The notes: generated by a model from the sequence alone, not told the origin. Positions 34,613 through 44,317 are shown, numbered from the stretch's first letter. The stretch: DNA of 58,554 nucleotides from Treponema sp. (GCA_017469785.1 JAFUFU010000043.1:1-58554), one strand, 5' to 3'. Made by a program: numbers and translations.

Positions 34613-37336
34613 CTAAAACTGACTGGCGATTTTTTCGCCGTCTTTTGTGTATTTGCTGTCAGGATAAAGCCTTCTTAGCTCCGTGAATGTCGCTTTAGCA
34701 TCTCCATAAAGTGCGGCGGCATCAAAGCTCTCCAAGGCCCCGTAAAAGCTGCGGGCGGCATGTTCATCGTCCCCGGCCTGACGGGCATATTTTGCGGCTT
34801 CCAGATACAGTTCGGCGGATTTTTTGTTCTCGCCCTTTGAGCGGTATGCTCCGGCCAAGAAGAGAGAATCGCGCAAATTCTGGCTGACTTGAGAGCTGTT
34901 TTTTTTATTCTGGGCAAGGTTACGCTCCGCCGTTTTAATCTGCTCTTCAAGGCTCTGGCTTGAATCGGTGCTCCGTTTCCGCAATTCTCCAGCCTTGTCA
35001 GCCAGACCGTCGTTCACAGCCTGCTTTCCGTATTCAGAAACCATTCTCTCGGCCATGGCGAGGGCTGAGCCATAGTCCCCGCTCTTTTCATACAGAGCGA
35101 CAAGATTTTTTTCGGCTCCATAGCGGTAGGATGTTTCTGCAGATGAATCCGTAATCTGCTCATAGCGGAGAATAGCCCGCGTCTCCTCGCCGATTCGGGC
35201 CAGGCAATCCGCGGAAAAATAAATGGCCGCATAGTAAAATTTTCCGTCTGCGAAGTGCTTCGTGTACCATTCAAAAAGCTCGGCAGACTTGACAAAATCC
35301 TGGGCGGAATATGCCAGTTCGGCGCGCCGATAGGCTGATTCCTCTGCAAGCAAGGCGGCTTTTTTATCTGTAAGGGCTGCCAGCTCGGAAAAATATGTGT
35401 CTGCCGCGGCTGGATTTCCCTGCTGAAGAAGGATTTCTGCGCTCCGGTACTTACATTCATAGCCAAATTCGCTTTTTTGCGCAATGTAGGGACGGAGACT
35501 TTTCAGAGCCTTGTCATACAATCCTGCATCGGCCATGATTCCGGCCGAAAGAAGCAAAGCCTCGTGTTTTTCAGCTTCAGTCCGTCCTGTCTGAACTGCT
35601 TTTTCAGCCGCGGAAAGCGCCTCGTCAGTCTTTTTCAGGAAGGTTGACGAGCGTGAAAGAGTCATATAAGCAGACCATACGAAGGGATGCAGCGGGTTCG
35701 CGCTGATGAAGGTCTTCATGCCGGCAGCTGTTTTTTCATAATTTCCGCTCTGATAATAAGAATAAGCCAAATAAAACTGCGCGTAGGCGATGTATTCATT
35801 ATCCAGATTTTTTGACGCAAGCAGCCGCTCAAAGGAATCTTCGGCCTCTTTCCATCGATGCTGGTTGAAGGAAGCAAGGGCTGAAAGATACACCGCTTCG
35901 TCTCCATTCGCTTTCGCAGCCTGCTCCTTAGTCGAAACATAGTGACCTGCAATCAGAAGGGTGCGGGAATAATCAAGGCGGCCATCATTGTCCAGCTGAT
36001 TTTTTTCACCGAGCGAGTAGAAGACGGCATCTGCATCGTGATATTTACCCTGCTTCGCGAGAGCTTTCGCATACAGATTCAGAAGTGAAGAATCCTCAAG
36101 CGGGTGCGTTTTTTTGTAAGCGTCGATGATGCTGACGGCTTTTGCGATGTCTCCGCTCTCATATTTTGCAAGGGCAATCCAGTAAACAGCGGCTCCTGCA
36201 ATTTCGGGATTCGTGGATTTTTGACAACCGCTTGCATAGGATTCACATTCTTTCCAGTTCTTGAGATATGCGTTGTATCGGGCAAGAGAGATGAAAACCG
36301 GCTCATCTCTGGAAGCGTTTTCCGGCTTTCCGAATTTTTCGCTCTTTAAAATCTGCTGTAATATCTCAATCGCCTTTCTGCTTCCGTCATTCTTGTCAGA
36401 TTCCGACTCATAAGCGATTTCCGCGCGGTACAGGGCGATGATTTTTTTCTGCTCGCTGAAAGCCACCGGGCTTGCATCGTCGAGATAAAAAAGAGCGCTT
36501 CCATAGTCCTTTGCCTCAAAGGATTCCACGGCAAGGAGCAGGGATGTTTCGGCAAGCTTTTCCTTTGCCCCGGCCTTGCGGTAGGCTTCGTTCGCCTTTT
36601 TTTTGTCGCCCAATTTTTCGTAAGCATAGCCTTTAAAAAAGAAAAGCTGGGATTTTGTATCTGTATCAAAAGGTCCGTTTTCAAGGGCGGAAATCACGGA
36701 AAGACATTTCTGCGCGTTTTTTTTGTCTGCCAGCTCCTTGTAGCATCTAACGAGAGAAAGAGCTGAGTCAGAATAATCGCCGACTGAAAATTTCGCGCCG
36801 TTTGAAATCACATATTCATACAAAGGAACTGCTTCCGCGAACATCTGCCTTTCGTAGTAGGCTTGGGCGCCGTAAAGCATTGAAAAAGAATAATAATCAA
36901 ATGCAGAAGCAGCGGTCTTCGGGCTGATTTTTTCCAATTCCTGAAAGACAGAGGCCGAGTTAAAAAAACAGACTGAAGCCTTTTCATGATTTTTTTCAGA
37001 AAGTTCTATTCTGCCGAGCCAGTAAAATCTTGAGGAATTCAGCTCAATCGTCTCAGGATTTAAATTATCTCCATTCATTCTGTGGGATTCGAGGATTTTT
37101 CGAGCGTCCTTTATCCGTCCCATCTTGAACAGACATTCACCCTCATACACTGCGGCCCGAAAAGAGGCCAGGGAGTCTTTTTCCGTGCGGAGAATTTCTT
37201 CGGCATAACGGACAACGCCAGGATAAAAGCCGGACTCATAGCTCGACCTCATCTGAGCCGAAAGGTTCTGATTTTCACCTGCCGCATGACTGATGAAAAG
37301 CGCAAGGGCAGGAATCATACAAAGAATTTTTTTCAT
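34613..37336 (-). CDS. Secreted tetratricopeptide-repeat protein
   Basis: 907 residues. A signal peptide (about 1-20) precedes helical TPR-type repeats over nearly the full length, for example AYEKLGDKKKANEAYRKAG, YLAYSYYQSGNYEKTAAG and SLFLAGAYRSKGENKKSAEL. Probably a periplasmic scaffold. Its place next to ExbB/ExbD/TonB recalls the TPR protein of Tol systems, which is an inference. A TATAAT lies 11 bases before the ATG, in the short gap after the upstream gene. Confidence 0.82.
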   Translation of the reverse strand: MKKILCMIPALALFISHAAGENQNLSAQMRSSYESGFYPGVVRYAEEILRTEKDSLASFRAAVYEGECLFKMGRIKDARKILESHRMNGDNLNPETIELNSSRFYWLGRIELSEKNHEKASVCFFNSASVFQELEKISPKTAASAFDYYSFSMLYGAQAYYERQMFAEAVPLYEYVISNGAKFSVGDYSDSALSLVRCYKELADKKNAQKCLSVISALENGPFDTDTKSQLFFFKGYAYEKLGDKKKANEAYRKAGAKEKLAETSLLLAVESFEAKDYGSALFYLDDASPVAFSEQKKIIALYRAEIAYESESDKNDGSRKAIEILQQILKSEKFGKPENASRDEPVFISLARYNAYLKNWKECESYASGCQKSTNPEIAGAAVYWIALAKYESGDIAKAVSIIDAYKKTHPLEDSSLLNLYAKALAKQGKYHDADAVFYSLGEKNQLDNDGRLDYSRTLLIAGHYVSTKEQAAKANGDEAVYLSALASFNQHRWKEAEDSFERLLASKNLDNEYIAYAQFYLAYSYYQSGNYEKTAAGMKTFISANPLHPFVWSAYMTLSRSSTFLKKTDEALSAAEKAVQTGRTEAEKHEALLLSAGIMADAGLYDKALKSLRPYIAQKSEFGYECKYRSAEILLQQGNPAAADTYFSELAALTDKKAALLAEESAYRRAELAYSAQDFVKSAELFEWYTKHFADGKFYYAAIYFSADCLARIGEETRAILRYEQITDSSAETSYRYGAEKNLVALYEKSGDYGSALAMAERMVSEYGKQAVNDGLADKAGELRKRSTDSSQSLEEQIKTAERNLAQNKKNSSQVSQNLRDSLFLAGAYRSKGENKKSAELYLEAAKYARQAGDDEHAARSFYGALESFDAAALYGDAKATFTELRRLYPDSKYTKDGEKIASQF

Positions 37337-37348
37337 AAAATCGCAATA

Positions 37349-38731
37349 TTATAGCGGAGAAAATCTATCTGAAGAAAGCACTCGCGTGAGATGGATGAAG
37401 CAATCAGGGTATTTTTTCGTGAACTGAGCCAGAGTCATTTCTCGGCCGTTCTCAAACACAGTGCAGCCAAACTGACCGCTTTTATCGAAATATGGGAAAA
37501 TTGCGGCAGAAGAGTCGAAAACATGAAATTCAGGAGAACCGTCATTCGGATGCACGCTGCGTCTTATGGCCGCTAGATAGAAATATGTTGGCTGCTCAGC
37601 CGCAAGAACATAAAGTAGGGGCTTAAGATATTTGATTTCGTAGCCCGAGTCCTTTATATAGCCTGCGACAGCCGTGATGCCTTTGTCGCTCAGTTCCGCA
37701 CTGAAAGGCTCGATTTTTACATCTACGCCTGACTCTTCATACAGATATTTTCGCTGAACCTGAAGCGACAGTTTTGCGGCCGCAAGATTGCGGGTCCAGT
37801 CCAGGGAATAAGACAGGCTCTCGGAACGGCCTTTGATACCTGCAAGACCAAGAGGACTGGGATTTGTCGTCTCGCGGAGAAGCGGCTCAATATATGTCGC
37901 GCTTCCATTCAAGGGCTTTACCAGCCCGTCCACAATCCACTTTACAAATCCGCTGTGATTCATGGTAAGGATTCCGTTTTTTTCATCTTCTGAATCCACA
38001 GTGCGGGCCTTTCCAGCGTTTTTTCCGAACATAAATGCAGGCTTTCCGAATTCATTGTAACCGCCGTTCTCGACCTGCTTGATTCTTGAAAGATTATCCT
38101 GAATCGTTTTTATCATTACGAGATTTGCGTGATACTGGTCCGGATAAATTTCCGCGTAATGCCATGGAAGTGTTTTTTCTGTCAGCGAAAGGACCGAAGC
38201 AAAGGAAGCAGTGTAAAAATAATCAAAAGGAACACCAATCTGGACTCCACGGGCTGCAAAGCATCCGTCGATTACATAGTCAGCAAGAGTTTTTTTTCCG
38301 CTGGGAGAGAACTGTACGAACACATCGCTGTCAGAGGCAAAATAGTAGCGGATATAAAGAGCATTCCCGCTGGCGGAATCTCGAATCAGCACCCAGGAGC
38401 CGGAAGTATCGGCAGGATATTCATTGACTGTTTTTCTCTGAATTCCGTCCTGTGTATACAAATCTACGGAAAGCTCCGTCTCGGGAGCGACGATAATCGA
38501 AAAGACATCGCTGGTCTCTTCCAGGCGGACCTGAAAAACCTGTCCGATAGAATTCGTCCTGAGTTCAGTGCGATTGTGGCGCAATTCAGCGAGAGACTTC
38601 TCAAACCAGTTGTCAGCCACGGCTTTTCGTATTACAGCAGAATCAGGGATTCGAAATTTATTATTTTCAGATGAAAGAGGAAAGAGCAGTACCGAAAAAA
38701 TTAAAACAAAAAAAGGACGAAGAAATTTCAT
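37349..38731 (-). CDS. Secreted protein of unknown function
   Basis: 460 residues with a signal peptide (about 1-21). No family is certain. Around residue 258 the segment MNHSGFVKWIVDGLV resembles the active-site stretch of NlpC/P60 peptidases (normally CSGF), with the cysteine replaced by histidine. It has GGAG before the ATG and lies 12 bases from the TPR gene, so it belongs to the TonB-type operon. Likely periplasmic. Confidence 0.7.
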   Translation of the reverse strand: MKFLRPFFVLIFSVLLFPLSSENNKFRIPDSAVIRKAVADNWFEKSLAELRHNRTELRTNSIGQVFQVRLEETSDVFSIIVAPETELSVDLYTQDGIQRKTVNEYPADTSGSWVLIRDSASGNALYIRYYFASDSDVFVQFSPSGKKTLADYVIDGCFAARGVQIGVPFDYFYTASFASVLSLTEKTLPWHYAEIYPDQYHANLVMIKTIQDNLSRIKQVENGGYNEFGKPAFMFGKNAGKARTVDSEDEKNGILTMNHSGFVKWIVDGLVKPLNGSATYIEPLLRETTNPSPLGLAGIKGRSESLSYSLDWTRNLAAAKLSLQVQRKYLYEESGVDVKIEPFSAELSDKGITAVAGYIKDSGYEIKYLKPLLYVLAAEQPTYFYLAAIRRSVHPNDGSPEFHVFDSSAAIFPYFDKSGQFGCTVFENGREMTLAQFTKKYPDCFIHLTRVLSSDRFSPL

Positions 38732-38813
38732 GCGGAATCTCCAAAAGAAAATATTTTCTCTCTTTCATTCTCGGAAAATATGACTCAACAGATTAGATTT
38801 TCCTTGGAACAGT

Positions 38814-39734
38814 TCAGGACCAGAAATCAAAAAAATTATACCACTGATAAGGATGGGCCTTGCAAAGTTTCTCAAGATTCTCAGCATAATGCCGGGCTGT
38901 CTGGCGAATCCGCTCTTCCCTTTCCTTCCGGCCACAATTGAAATCAAGAGGATTTTTCTTCACGCACATGTCATATTTGGGATTAAGACAAATATCCTTG
39001 TGGCGCATTCCGTTGATGAAATAAGTCGGCACGTTGAGCAATGAAATCAGCAGGAAAACTCCGTAGGGAAATCTGGCCTTTTCGCCGAGAAAATCAATTT
39101 CGATTGTGCGGTCAGAATGTGCGCTCACCCGGTCCCCCGCAATCACAACCAGATTTCCTTTTTCAAGCTGCTCTTGCAGGTAAAAAATCGTTTCAGGCCC
39201 GATATTGTCTGAGCTGACATGATTTATAGAAGAATCTGGATTGACTTCGCTGAGCATGGAGTTGAATCCGCCTGAAATGTTCTCGTTGGAAATCGTCGTG
39301 ACTTCCATCTTCTGCTCAATGCCGTTTTCTCCCAAGATGGCCAGCCCTTTCATCATCTGAGCATTCCCCAGATGAGATATGATAACCAGAGTCCCTTCCT
39401 TTGCCTTGACGTGAGAAAGCAAATCCTGAACATCGTCGTCCCGGAAATTCAAATCAGTAACCGAGAACTTACCGGCCCAGGTCTGGACGTTCTCGACGAG
39501 GTTCAGGGCAAAAGAGCAGATATGCTTGAGGGTCGAACGCTTCCCGACTTTTGATAGATAGAGCCGGGAAACGCGTCGCGTCTTTTTATCGAAAAGCCAG
39601 TAGAAAAAACCCACTGCATAAGCAAGAAGACGCATTAAAGGCGCCGGGAAAACCCGGAGGGCAAAGAACATGAGCCTGTAGCCGAGATTATGACTTTGCC
39701 TGACTTCATACCATTGAGTGTTTTTTTCGCTCAT
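38814..39734 (-). CDS. LpxL-like lysophospholipid/lipid A acyltransferase of aryl-polyene type
   Basis: 306 residues. Family pattern VIISHLGNAQMM (about 115-125) and GDRVSAH (about 200). The usual acyltransferase motif is H(x4)D/E; here H is followed by LGNA and then Gln, so the acidic catalytic partner is missing. In aryl-polyene loci this enzyme is thought to place the polyene on a lipid carrier. ATG 39734 overlaps the glycosyltransferase stop (ATGA); a GTG at 39752 is an alternative. Last gene of the locus. Confidence 0.8.
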   Translation of the reverse strand: MSEKNTQWYEVRQSHNLGYRLMFFALRVFPAPLMRLLAYAVGFFYWLFDKKTRRVSRLYLSKVGKRSTLKHICSFALNLVENVQTWAGKFSVTDLNFRDDDVQDLLSHVKAKEGTLVIISHLGNAQMMKGLAILGENGIEQKMEVTTISNENISGGFNSMLSEVNPDSSINHVSSDNIGPETIFYLQEQLEKGNLVVIAGDRVSAHSDRTIEIDFLGEKARFPYGVFLLISLLNVPTYFINGMRHKDICLNPKYDMCVKKNPLDFNCGRKEREERIRQTARHYAENLEKLCKAHPYQWYNFFDFWS

Positions 39735-40471
39735 TTTGTCAGCCTGCGCCACAGGAGATAGGGAGAAATAAGAATCATTTTAAGACAGAGTCTTGTGAAT
39801 ACCCAGGAAATACGGACGTTATCGCGGAAAGCATGGAAGTTGGAGATTCCATCGCTAGGATACGTGACTTTCACAGGATAAAAATCAACGTCAACACCCC
39901 ACCAGATGAGTTTTATCAGGATTTCAAGGTCAAAGCCCATGCGCTTGTCAAAAATTTTCTGCGACACAAAGCGAAGGGCCGGCTTAATAGGATACACACG
40001 GAATCCGCACAGGGCATCACGGATTTTGTGGCTCCATGTGATAATGGCGCACCATGTATTCGCGAATTTATGTCCGTTTTTGCGATGTTCCGGCGCAGAC
40101 TCGTCGTATTCTGGATAACCGCAAATCAGTTTATCTGGATTTTCTTTGGCTTTTTCGATGAAAAATGGAATGCGCGTGGAATCATGCTGCCCATCTGCAT
40201 CAATCTGCAGAATGTGGCTATAACCAGCTTCATTTGCAAAAACAGTTCCGGCCTTGAAAGCCCCGCCCTTCCCTGAATTTTCAGGAAGAGTGACAAGGGC
40301 AAGGTCAGGATGCTTTTGCTTGATTTGCAAGAGATAGGATTTTGTTTCATCATCATTGCCGTCATCCACAAGAATAATCGGGAGATTGTATTGAATGATT
40401 GAGTCAACGACCTCCGCACACGCCTTTCCGTGGCGATACACGGGAATTAAAATAACCGGTCTGTAGTCCAT
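39731..40471 (-). CDS. Family-2 glycosyltransferase of the aryl-polyene-like locus
   Basis: 246 residues, dolichol-phosphate-mannose-synthase-like. ILIPVYRHGKAC (N-terminus), VDDGNDDET (about 36), DADGQHD (DxD, about 90) and a hydrophobic C-terminal end are visible. It lies 3 bases after the dehydratase gene and overlaps the acyltransferase start. In several aryl-polyene clusters I recall this activity and the acyltransferase in one protein; here they are separate. Confidence 0.85.
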   Translation of the reverse strand: MDYRPVILIPVYRHGKACAEVVDSIIQYNLPIILVDDGNDDETKSYLLQIKQKHPDLALVTLPENSGKGGAFKAGTVFANEAGYSHILQIDADGQHDSTRIPFFIEKAKENPDKLICGYPEYDESAPEHRKNGHKFANTWCAIITWSHKIRDALCGFRVYPIKPALRFVSQKIFDKRMGFDLEILIKLIWWGVDVDFYPVKVTYPSDGISNFHAFRDNVRISWVFTRLCLKMILISPYLLWRRLTK

Positions 40472-40474
40472 AAC

Positions 40475-40840
40475 TTATGCCATCCTTGCCGTGTAAGTTC
40501 CGCTTGAATACAGCTGACCTTCGATTCCGTCTGTAAAATCCAGAAGCTCAAAATTCACTTTGCAGGATTCAGGGTTAAAAGAGATTTTAAACAGAACAGT
40601 CGCGCCGGGCAGAATCTTGTTCGCGAATTTAAAGCGTTTAATGTCCGGCGTTGACAGCAAGGTCCCAAAATATTTCCTGACATAATGAGCAAGCAAATCT
40701 ATTTGCGCGACAGCAGGAAGCAACTTGAAATCAGGAAAATGTCCGTCGAAATAATCGCTTTGCGCGCTGATATGCACTTTGAGAGAAACGCCCGTGTCAG
40801 ATTTTTCAAGAAGTTCTTCTTGTGGAATTCCGTGAATCAC
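40475..40840 (-). CDS. Hot-dog 3-hydroxyacyl-ACP dehydratase-like protein (ApeI-like)
   Basis: 121 residues. YFDGHFPDFKLLPAVAQID carries the FabZ-type catalytic His in GHFP; the usual later Glu is replaced by Asp. Single hot-dog domain, expected to dehydrate 3-hydroxyacyl-ACP during polyene building. Starts with GTG 40840 behind GGAG. Placed between the AMP ligase and the glycosyltransferase, the order seen in aryl-polyene loci. Confidence 0.8.
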   Translation of the reverse strand: MIHGIPQEELLEKSDTGVSLKVHISAQSDYFDGHFPDFKLLPAVAQIDLLAHYVRKYFGTLLSTPDIKRFKFANKILPGATVLFKISFNPESCKVNFELLDFTDGIEGQLYSSGTYTARMA

Positions 40841-40866
40841 CCTGTACTCCGTAACTTTGGATTTGA

Positions 40867-42882
40867 TTATTCAGCAGCGAACAAGGCCTGAATGTCAGCT
40901 TTACGCTTTTTTCCCTGAGAATCGAGAGGAAGGGCATCCATGAAACGCCATTTCTTTGGGATTACGACGTTTTCAAAAAACTGCAGAAGATAGTCATGGA
41001 AATAGCGGTTCACAAGATACTTTTCCGTATCAGCGAATTTCTTGCATCCCTCAGCGTTAAGCACAAGGGCCGCAGCCAGATACTGGCGTCTGTCGTTCAT
41101 CGGAATGACTGCGCAATCGTGGACAAGGCCGGTCTGCAAAAGGCGGTTCTCTACCTCTGTGACGCTGACTCGCTTTTCCTCGATTTTGACGATTGAATCA
41201 ATGCGGCCTTTCAGCAAAAACCTGCCGTCCTCAAAAATCTCCACCAGGTCTCCGGTCTTGAAGCCGGCCGGGTCAGTGATGTATGGCGAAATAATCGTAA
41301 GGCAGCCGTCATCTTTGTCAGCCCAGATTTTCGCTGTTTTTATCGGGTCCCAGACAAGCCCGTCCTTGGACTGCTGCCGGTAGGCGATGCCACCAGTTTC
41401 AGTTGAACCGTATCCCTCAATCGGACAGAAGCCGAAAATATCAATTGTTTCTTTTGCAAGCTCTTCTGAAACGGCCCCGCCGGAAGTGAATACCCACGGG
41501 TCTTTCAGGTTGAGTTTTTTGCCCTCGCGCTCGGCATTCGTGCGTTTAAGGAAGGCGGGAACGGTAATGATTGAATAAGGCTCGTCGTCAAGGATTTCAA
41601 ATTCGGCAGGAAACTCAATCTTTTTGCGGCGGAAAGGCACACCCACAAAGAAGGGAAGAGTAATCATGTACAATAAACCGTAAATGTGATGATGGTTCAC
41701 CGTGTACACGAATTTTCGTTTGTGGAATTCATCGAACCAGCGGTTTCCGATATATTCCATGTCAAGCTCAAATTCCGCCAGCGTATGAAGAACAGCTTTT
41801 GGCGTGCCTGTTGAGCCGGAAGTATACATAATGATTTGAGTTTTGTCGCGGTCGATGGCCGGAGTCTCATTGATTTCTGATTCAGAGAGGTCTTGAATGC
41901 TGTCAAGAATATCAGGGATAAAGTCGGCGCCCTGGATTTTGACTCCCTCAACTTCCGTGCGGTCAGTGAGGAAGCGGATATTTTTGCCCTCACGAATCTC
42001 GGAAATAAAGGATGGGCTTATGTTTACCGTTATAAGCGGTGTTTTTTTGCACTGGAACAATGCGATATATGCGCCCAGAAATGCCCATGAATCTTCGCAA
42101 TTGAGAATCCATTGCTGGCAATCATCGTGACTTTTGATAAAACGGCGGAATTTCGCACAATTTACAAGGAAGTCATTCCATGTGAAATATTTTTTGTCAG
42201 ACCAACGGCGGTCAAAACACATGATTTTATCCGGAGAATAAGAGCCCGCCGTAAAATTTGAAAACATAGTTATCTTTGGCATTTTAGAATTTACAACCTT
42301 CCTTACAAAAAATTCTACGATAAACAACAACCCCATCAAGAGGTATGAAACTCCACCATTGTAGATTGACCATATTTTATCATTTTTGCAAAAAACTGTG
42401 TATACGGCGGCGCTTCCATTTGCCATAAAAAAGATACACCAGACAATCGTAAGCTTAAAGCAATAGCCCTCGATTCTTTTCGCATTCATTGAATCCGGGA
42501 TTTTTTTATCCCCGATGCAGGCAAAGCGATAGCAGATGTTCGGCGGGAAAAAGAGCGTTGAGCCAAAAGTAAAAAGAAAAATAAGGTTCATGAACAGCGG
42601 GTACAGTTTTATGAAAACCGTTCGTCCCGTAACAAGGCAGATGATTCCTGCCAGCAAAAGCAGGGAAGAACTTGCAAGCAGACGGAGATTCTTTTTAAAG
42701 CGCAGGAAAACCGGCTCATTCCGATTGCCACCCGTTGCCATCAGCAGGTATATAAAGGCAATGAACACAAGAAAAAGCGAGAATACCTTTGCCGGAACCT
42801 TGAAGACCACCAAACAGGCGAAAACAACGAGGGGGTATAAAACAGAAAGTATCGAAAAAAATATTTTTGAAAGGAGATTCAC
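40867..42882 (-). CDS. Membrane domain fused to AMP-dependent acyl/aryl ligase
   Basis: 671 residues. The N-terminal part (about 1-190) has around six membrane helices, like the COG4648-type protein of aryl-polyene clusters. The rest is an adenylating enzyme: IIMYTSGSTGTPKAV (about 349), GYGSTETGG (about 485), FKTGDLVEI (about 543), and a C-terminal Lys in QGKKRKADIQ. It should activate a free aryl or fatty acid for an acyl carrier protein. Starts with GTG directly after the upstream ACP stop. Confidence 0.85.
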   Translation of the reverse strand: MNLLSKIFFSILSVLYPLVVFACLVVFKVPAKVFSLFLVFIAFIYLLMATGGNRNEPVFLRFKKNLRLLASSSLLLLAGIICLVTGRTVFIKLYPLFMNLIFLFTFGSTLFFPPNICYRFACIGDKKIPDSMNAKRIEGYCFKLTIVWCIFFMANGSAAVYTVFCKNDKIWSIYNGGVSYLLMGLLFIVEFFVRKVVNSKMPKITMFSNFTAGSYSPDKIMCFDRRWSDKKYFTWNDFLVNCAKFRRFIKSHDDCQQWILNCEDSWAFLGAYIALFQCKKTPLITVNISPSFISEIREGKNIRFLTDRTEVEGVKIQGADFIPDILDSIQDLSESEINETPAIDRDKTQIIMYTSGSTGTPKAVLHTLAEFELDMEYIGNRWFDEFHKRKFVYTVNHHHIYGLLYMITLPFFVGVPFRRKKIEFPAEFEILDDEPYSIITVPAFLKRTNAEREGKKLNLKDPWVFTSGGAVSEELAKETIDIFGFCPIEGYGSTETGGIAYRQQSKDGLVWDPIKTAKIWADKDDGCLTIISPYITDPAGFKTGDLVEIFEDGRFLLKGRIDSIVKIEEKRVSVTEVENRLLQTGLVHDCAVIPMNDRRQYLAAALVLNAEGCKKFADTEKYLVNRYFHDYLLQFFENVVIPKKWRFMDALPLDSQGKKRKADIQALFAAE

Positions 42883-43125
42883 TTAGATGGTCAACGGCTG
42901 AAGCAAATCAACGACATTCTGAACTGTTTTTACAGATTTGAATGCCTCCGGCTCAATCTTTTCCTTAAGATAGGGCCGAACTTTCACGATAAGTTCCACG
43001 GAATCAATCGAGTCAAGCTCAAGATCCTCTGTGATAGATGCATCCAATGTTATGAGTTCTTCTTCAATATCAAATTCGTTGATTAAAATTTCCTTTAATT
43101 TTGCAAAGAGTGCTTCGTTAGACAT
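42883..43125 (-). CDS. Acyl carrier protein, second of pair
   Basis: 80 residues, acidic, four-helix ACP. The phosphopantetheine serine is in LELDSIDSVELI (about residue 38). It carries the growing chain. The two ACPs in tandem are a hallmark of aryl-polyene loci. Spacing to the first ACP is 21 bases, and to the ligase zero. Confidence 0.9.
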   Translation of the reverse strand: MSNEALFAKLKEILINEFDIEEELITLDASITEDLELDSIDSVELIVKVRPYLKEKIEPEAFKSVKTVQNVVDLLQPLTI

Positions 43126-43146
43126 GCTGCTGATTTCCCTTTGTAA

Positions 43147-43413
43147 TTAGTTTGATTTTGCTTTTTCTGCCGAAATGTACGCTGCCAAGGCATCCACAGA
43201 CGCGAAATGTTCGCGGGCATCGGTATCATCTGAACCAAATTTCACGCCGAACTTTTTTTTGAGGGCAACGCCAAGCTCAAGAGCATCAATTGAATCGAGA
43301 CCGAGACCAGTTCCGAAAAGAGGTTCTGAATCAACGATATTTTCCGGAGTGATGTCTTCAAGCTCAAGAGAAGAAATGATGCATTCTTTAATCTGCTGTT
43401 TAAGTTCGTCCAT
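43147..43413 (-). CDS. Acyl carrier protein, first of pair
   Basis: 88 residues. The attachment serine is in GLGLDSIDALELG (about residue 40). A phosphopantetheinyl transferase is needed for activity and is not in this window. It lies 76 bases after the acyltransferase gene. Confidence 0.9.
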   Translation of the reverse strand: MDELKQQIKECIISSLELEDITPENIVDSEPLFGTGLGLDSIDALELGVALKKKFGVKFGSDDTDAREHFASVDALAAYISAEKAKSN

Positions 43414-43489
43414 TTGTTAATCCTTTAGGTTTAGTGAAATATTCAGATATAGTATATTTTTTTCTCCACAAATTTCAAGTGTCGGTAAA

Positions 43490-44317
43490 TCAATAGCGCC
43501 ATTGGGAATTCGCTTCGTCGGATAGAATATCACGGATTTTGTGGGTCATGCGTTTTGCGGCGATAGCTTCCGGGAGCCCTTCAAATTCAGAAGGACAGAC
43601 AGGTTCCTTGACCTGCAAATCGAAAATATATCGCTTAGTCGGATTAAATTCAAAAACCTTATCACCCTTTCCAAGCCCCTTTTTTGATGTTCCTCCGATG
43701 TACACCGGGATAATCGGGCATCCCGTAGCCAGGGAAATTCTCGCGGCGCCTTTTTTGTAAAGATTCTGACCGTAGGGAGTGCTTCGAGTGCCCTCCGGGA
43801 AAAGCATTACCGTGTTTCCCCTTTCCAAGTCTTCCCTGGCACGGGCAAGCATCTCATCAAAAGGAAGTGAATTCGGCATGTAAAGCTCATTGATTACCGC
43901 ATGCATGATGTTTTTTTTGGACAGGGATGCTTTTGCGATGAGCGAAGTGTGGGACAGCTGTGAAATCATCACTGGGGAATCAAGATAAGCCGGATGATTG
44001 GCAACCACAATTACGGAACGGAGCTTGTTGAGATAATTTTTTTTGTTCACCTTGATTGTGACGACCCCGATACATCGCATAAAGCAAATGAAGACATTGA
44101 AAAGCATGTAGACAAGATGGCGCATCTTGTAGCGGAAATTCTTTTTCGGATGAAAAAGCAGCTTGCCAATAGGGAAGCAGATAATGGAGAGCAATATCGT
44201 CCCCACGCCGAAAACGGCAAGTGAGAGCAATTTTCCAAATATACGGTAAAGATACAGAGGATAGTTTTTTATTTTTTCTTCGGGATAAAGGAGTGCCTTC
44301 TCGCTATTGTCCGACAT
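43490..44317 (-). CDS. PlsC-type 1-acyl-glycerol-3-phosphate acyltransferase-like protein
   Basis: 275 residues. NHPAYLDSP is the H(x4)D motif (about 106), and FPEGTRSTPYG the second motif (about 176). Two hydrophobic helices near the N-terminus anchor it to the inner membrane. The ATG at 44317, with GGGGA upstream, overlaps the preceding gene by 14 bases. The second gene of the aryl-polyene-like locus. Confidence 0.85.
   Translation of the reverse strand: MSDNSEKALLYPEEKIKNYPLYLYRIFGKLLSLAVFGVGTILLSIICFPIGKLLFHPKKNFRYKMRHLVYMLFNVFICFMRCIGVVTIKVNKKNYLNKLRSVIVVANHPAYLDSPVMISQLSHTSLIAKASLSKKNIMHAVINELYMPNSLPFDEMLARAREDLERGNTVMLFPEGTRSTPYGQNLYKKGAARISLATGCPIIPVYIGGTSKKGLGKGDKVFEFNPTKRYIFDLQVKEPVCPSEFEGLPEAIAAKRMTHKIRDILSDEANSQWRY

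Noticed and set aside
39735..39752. GTG start six codons upstream for the LpxL-like protein
   Set aside because: The ATG at 39734 forms an ATGA overlap with the upstream gene, typical of coupled translation. The GTG remains possible.
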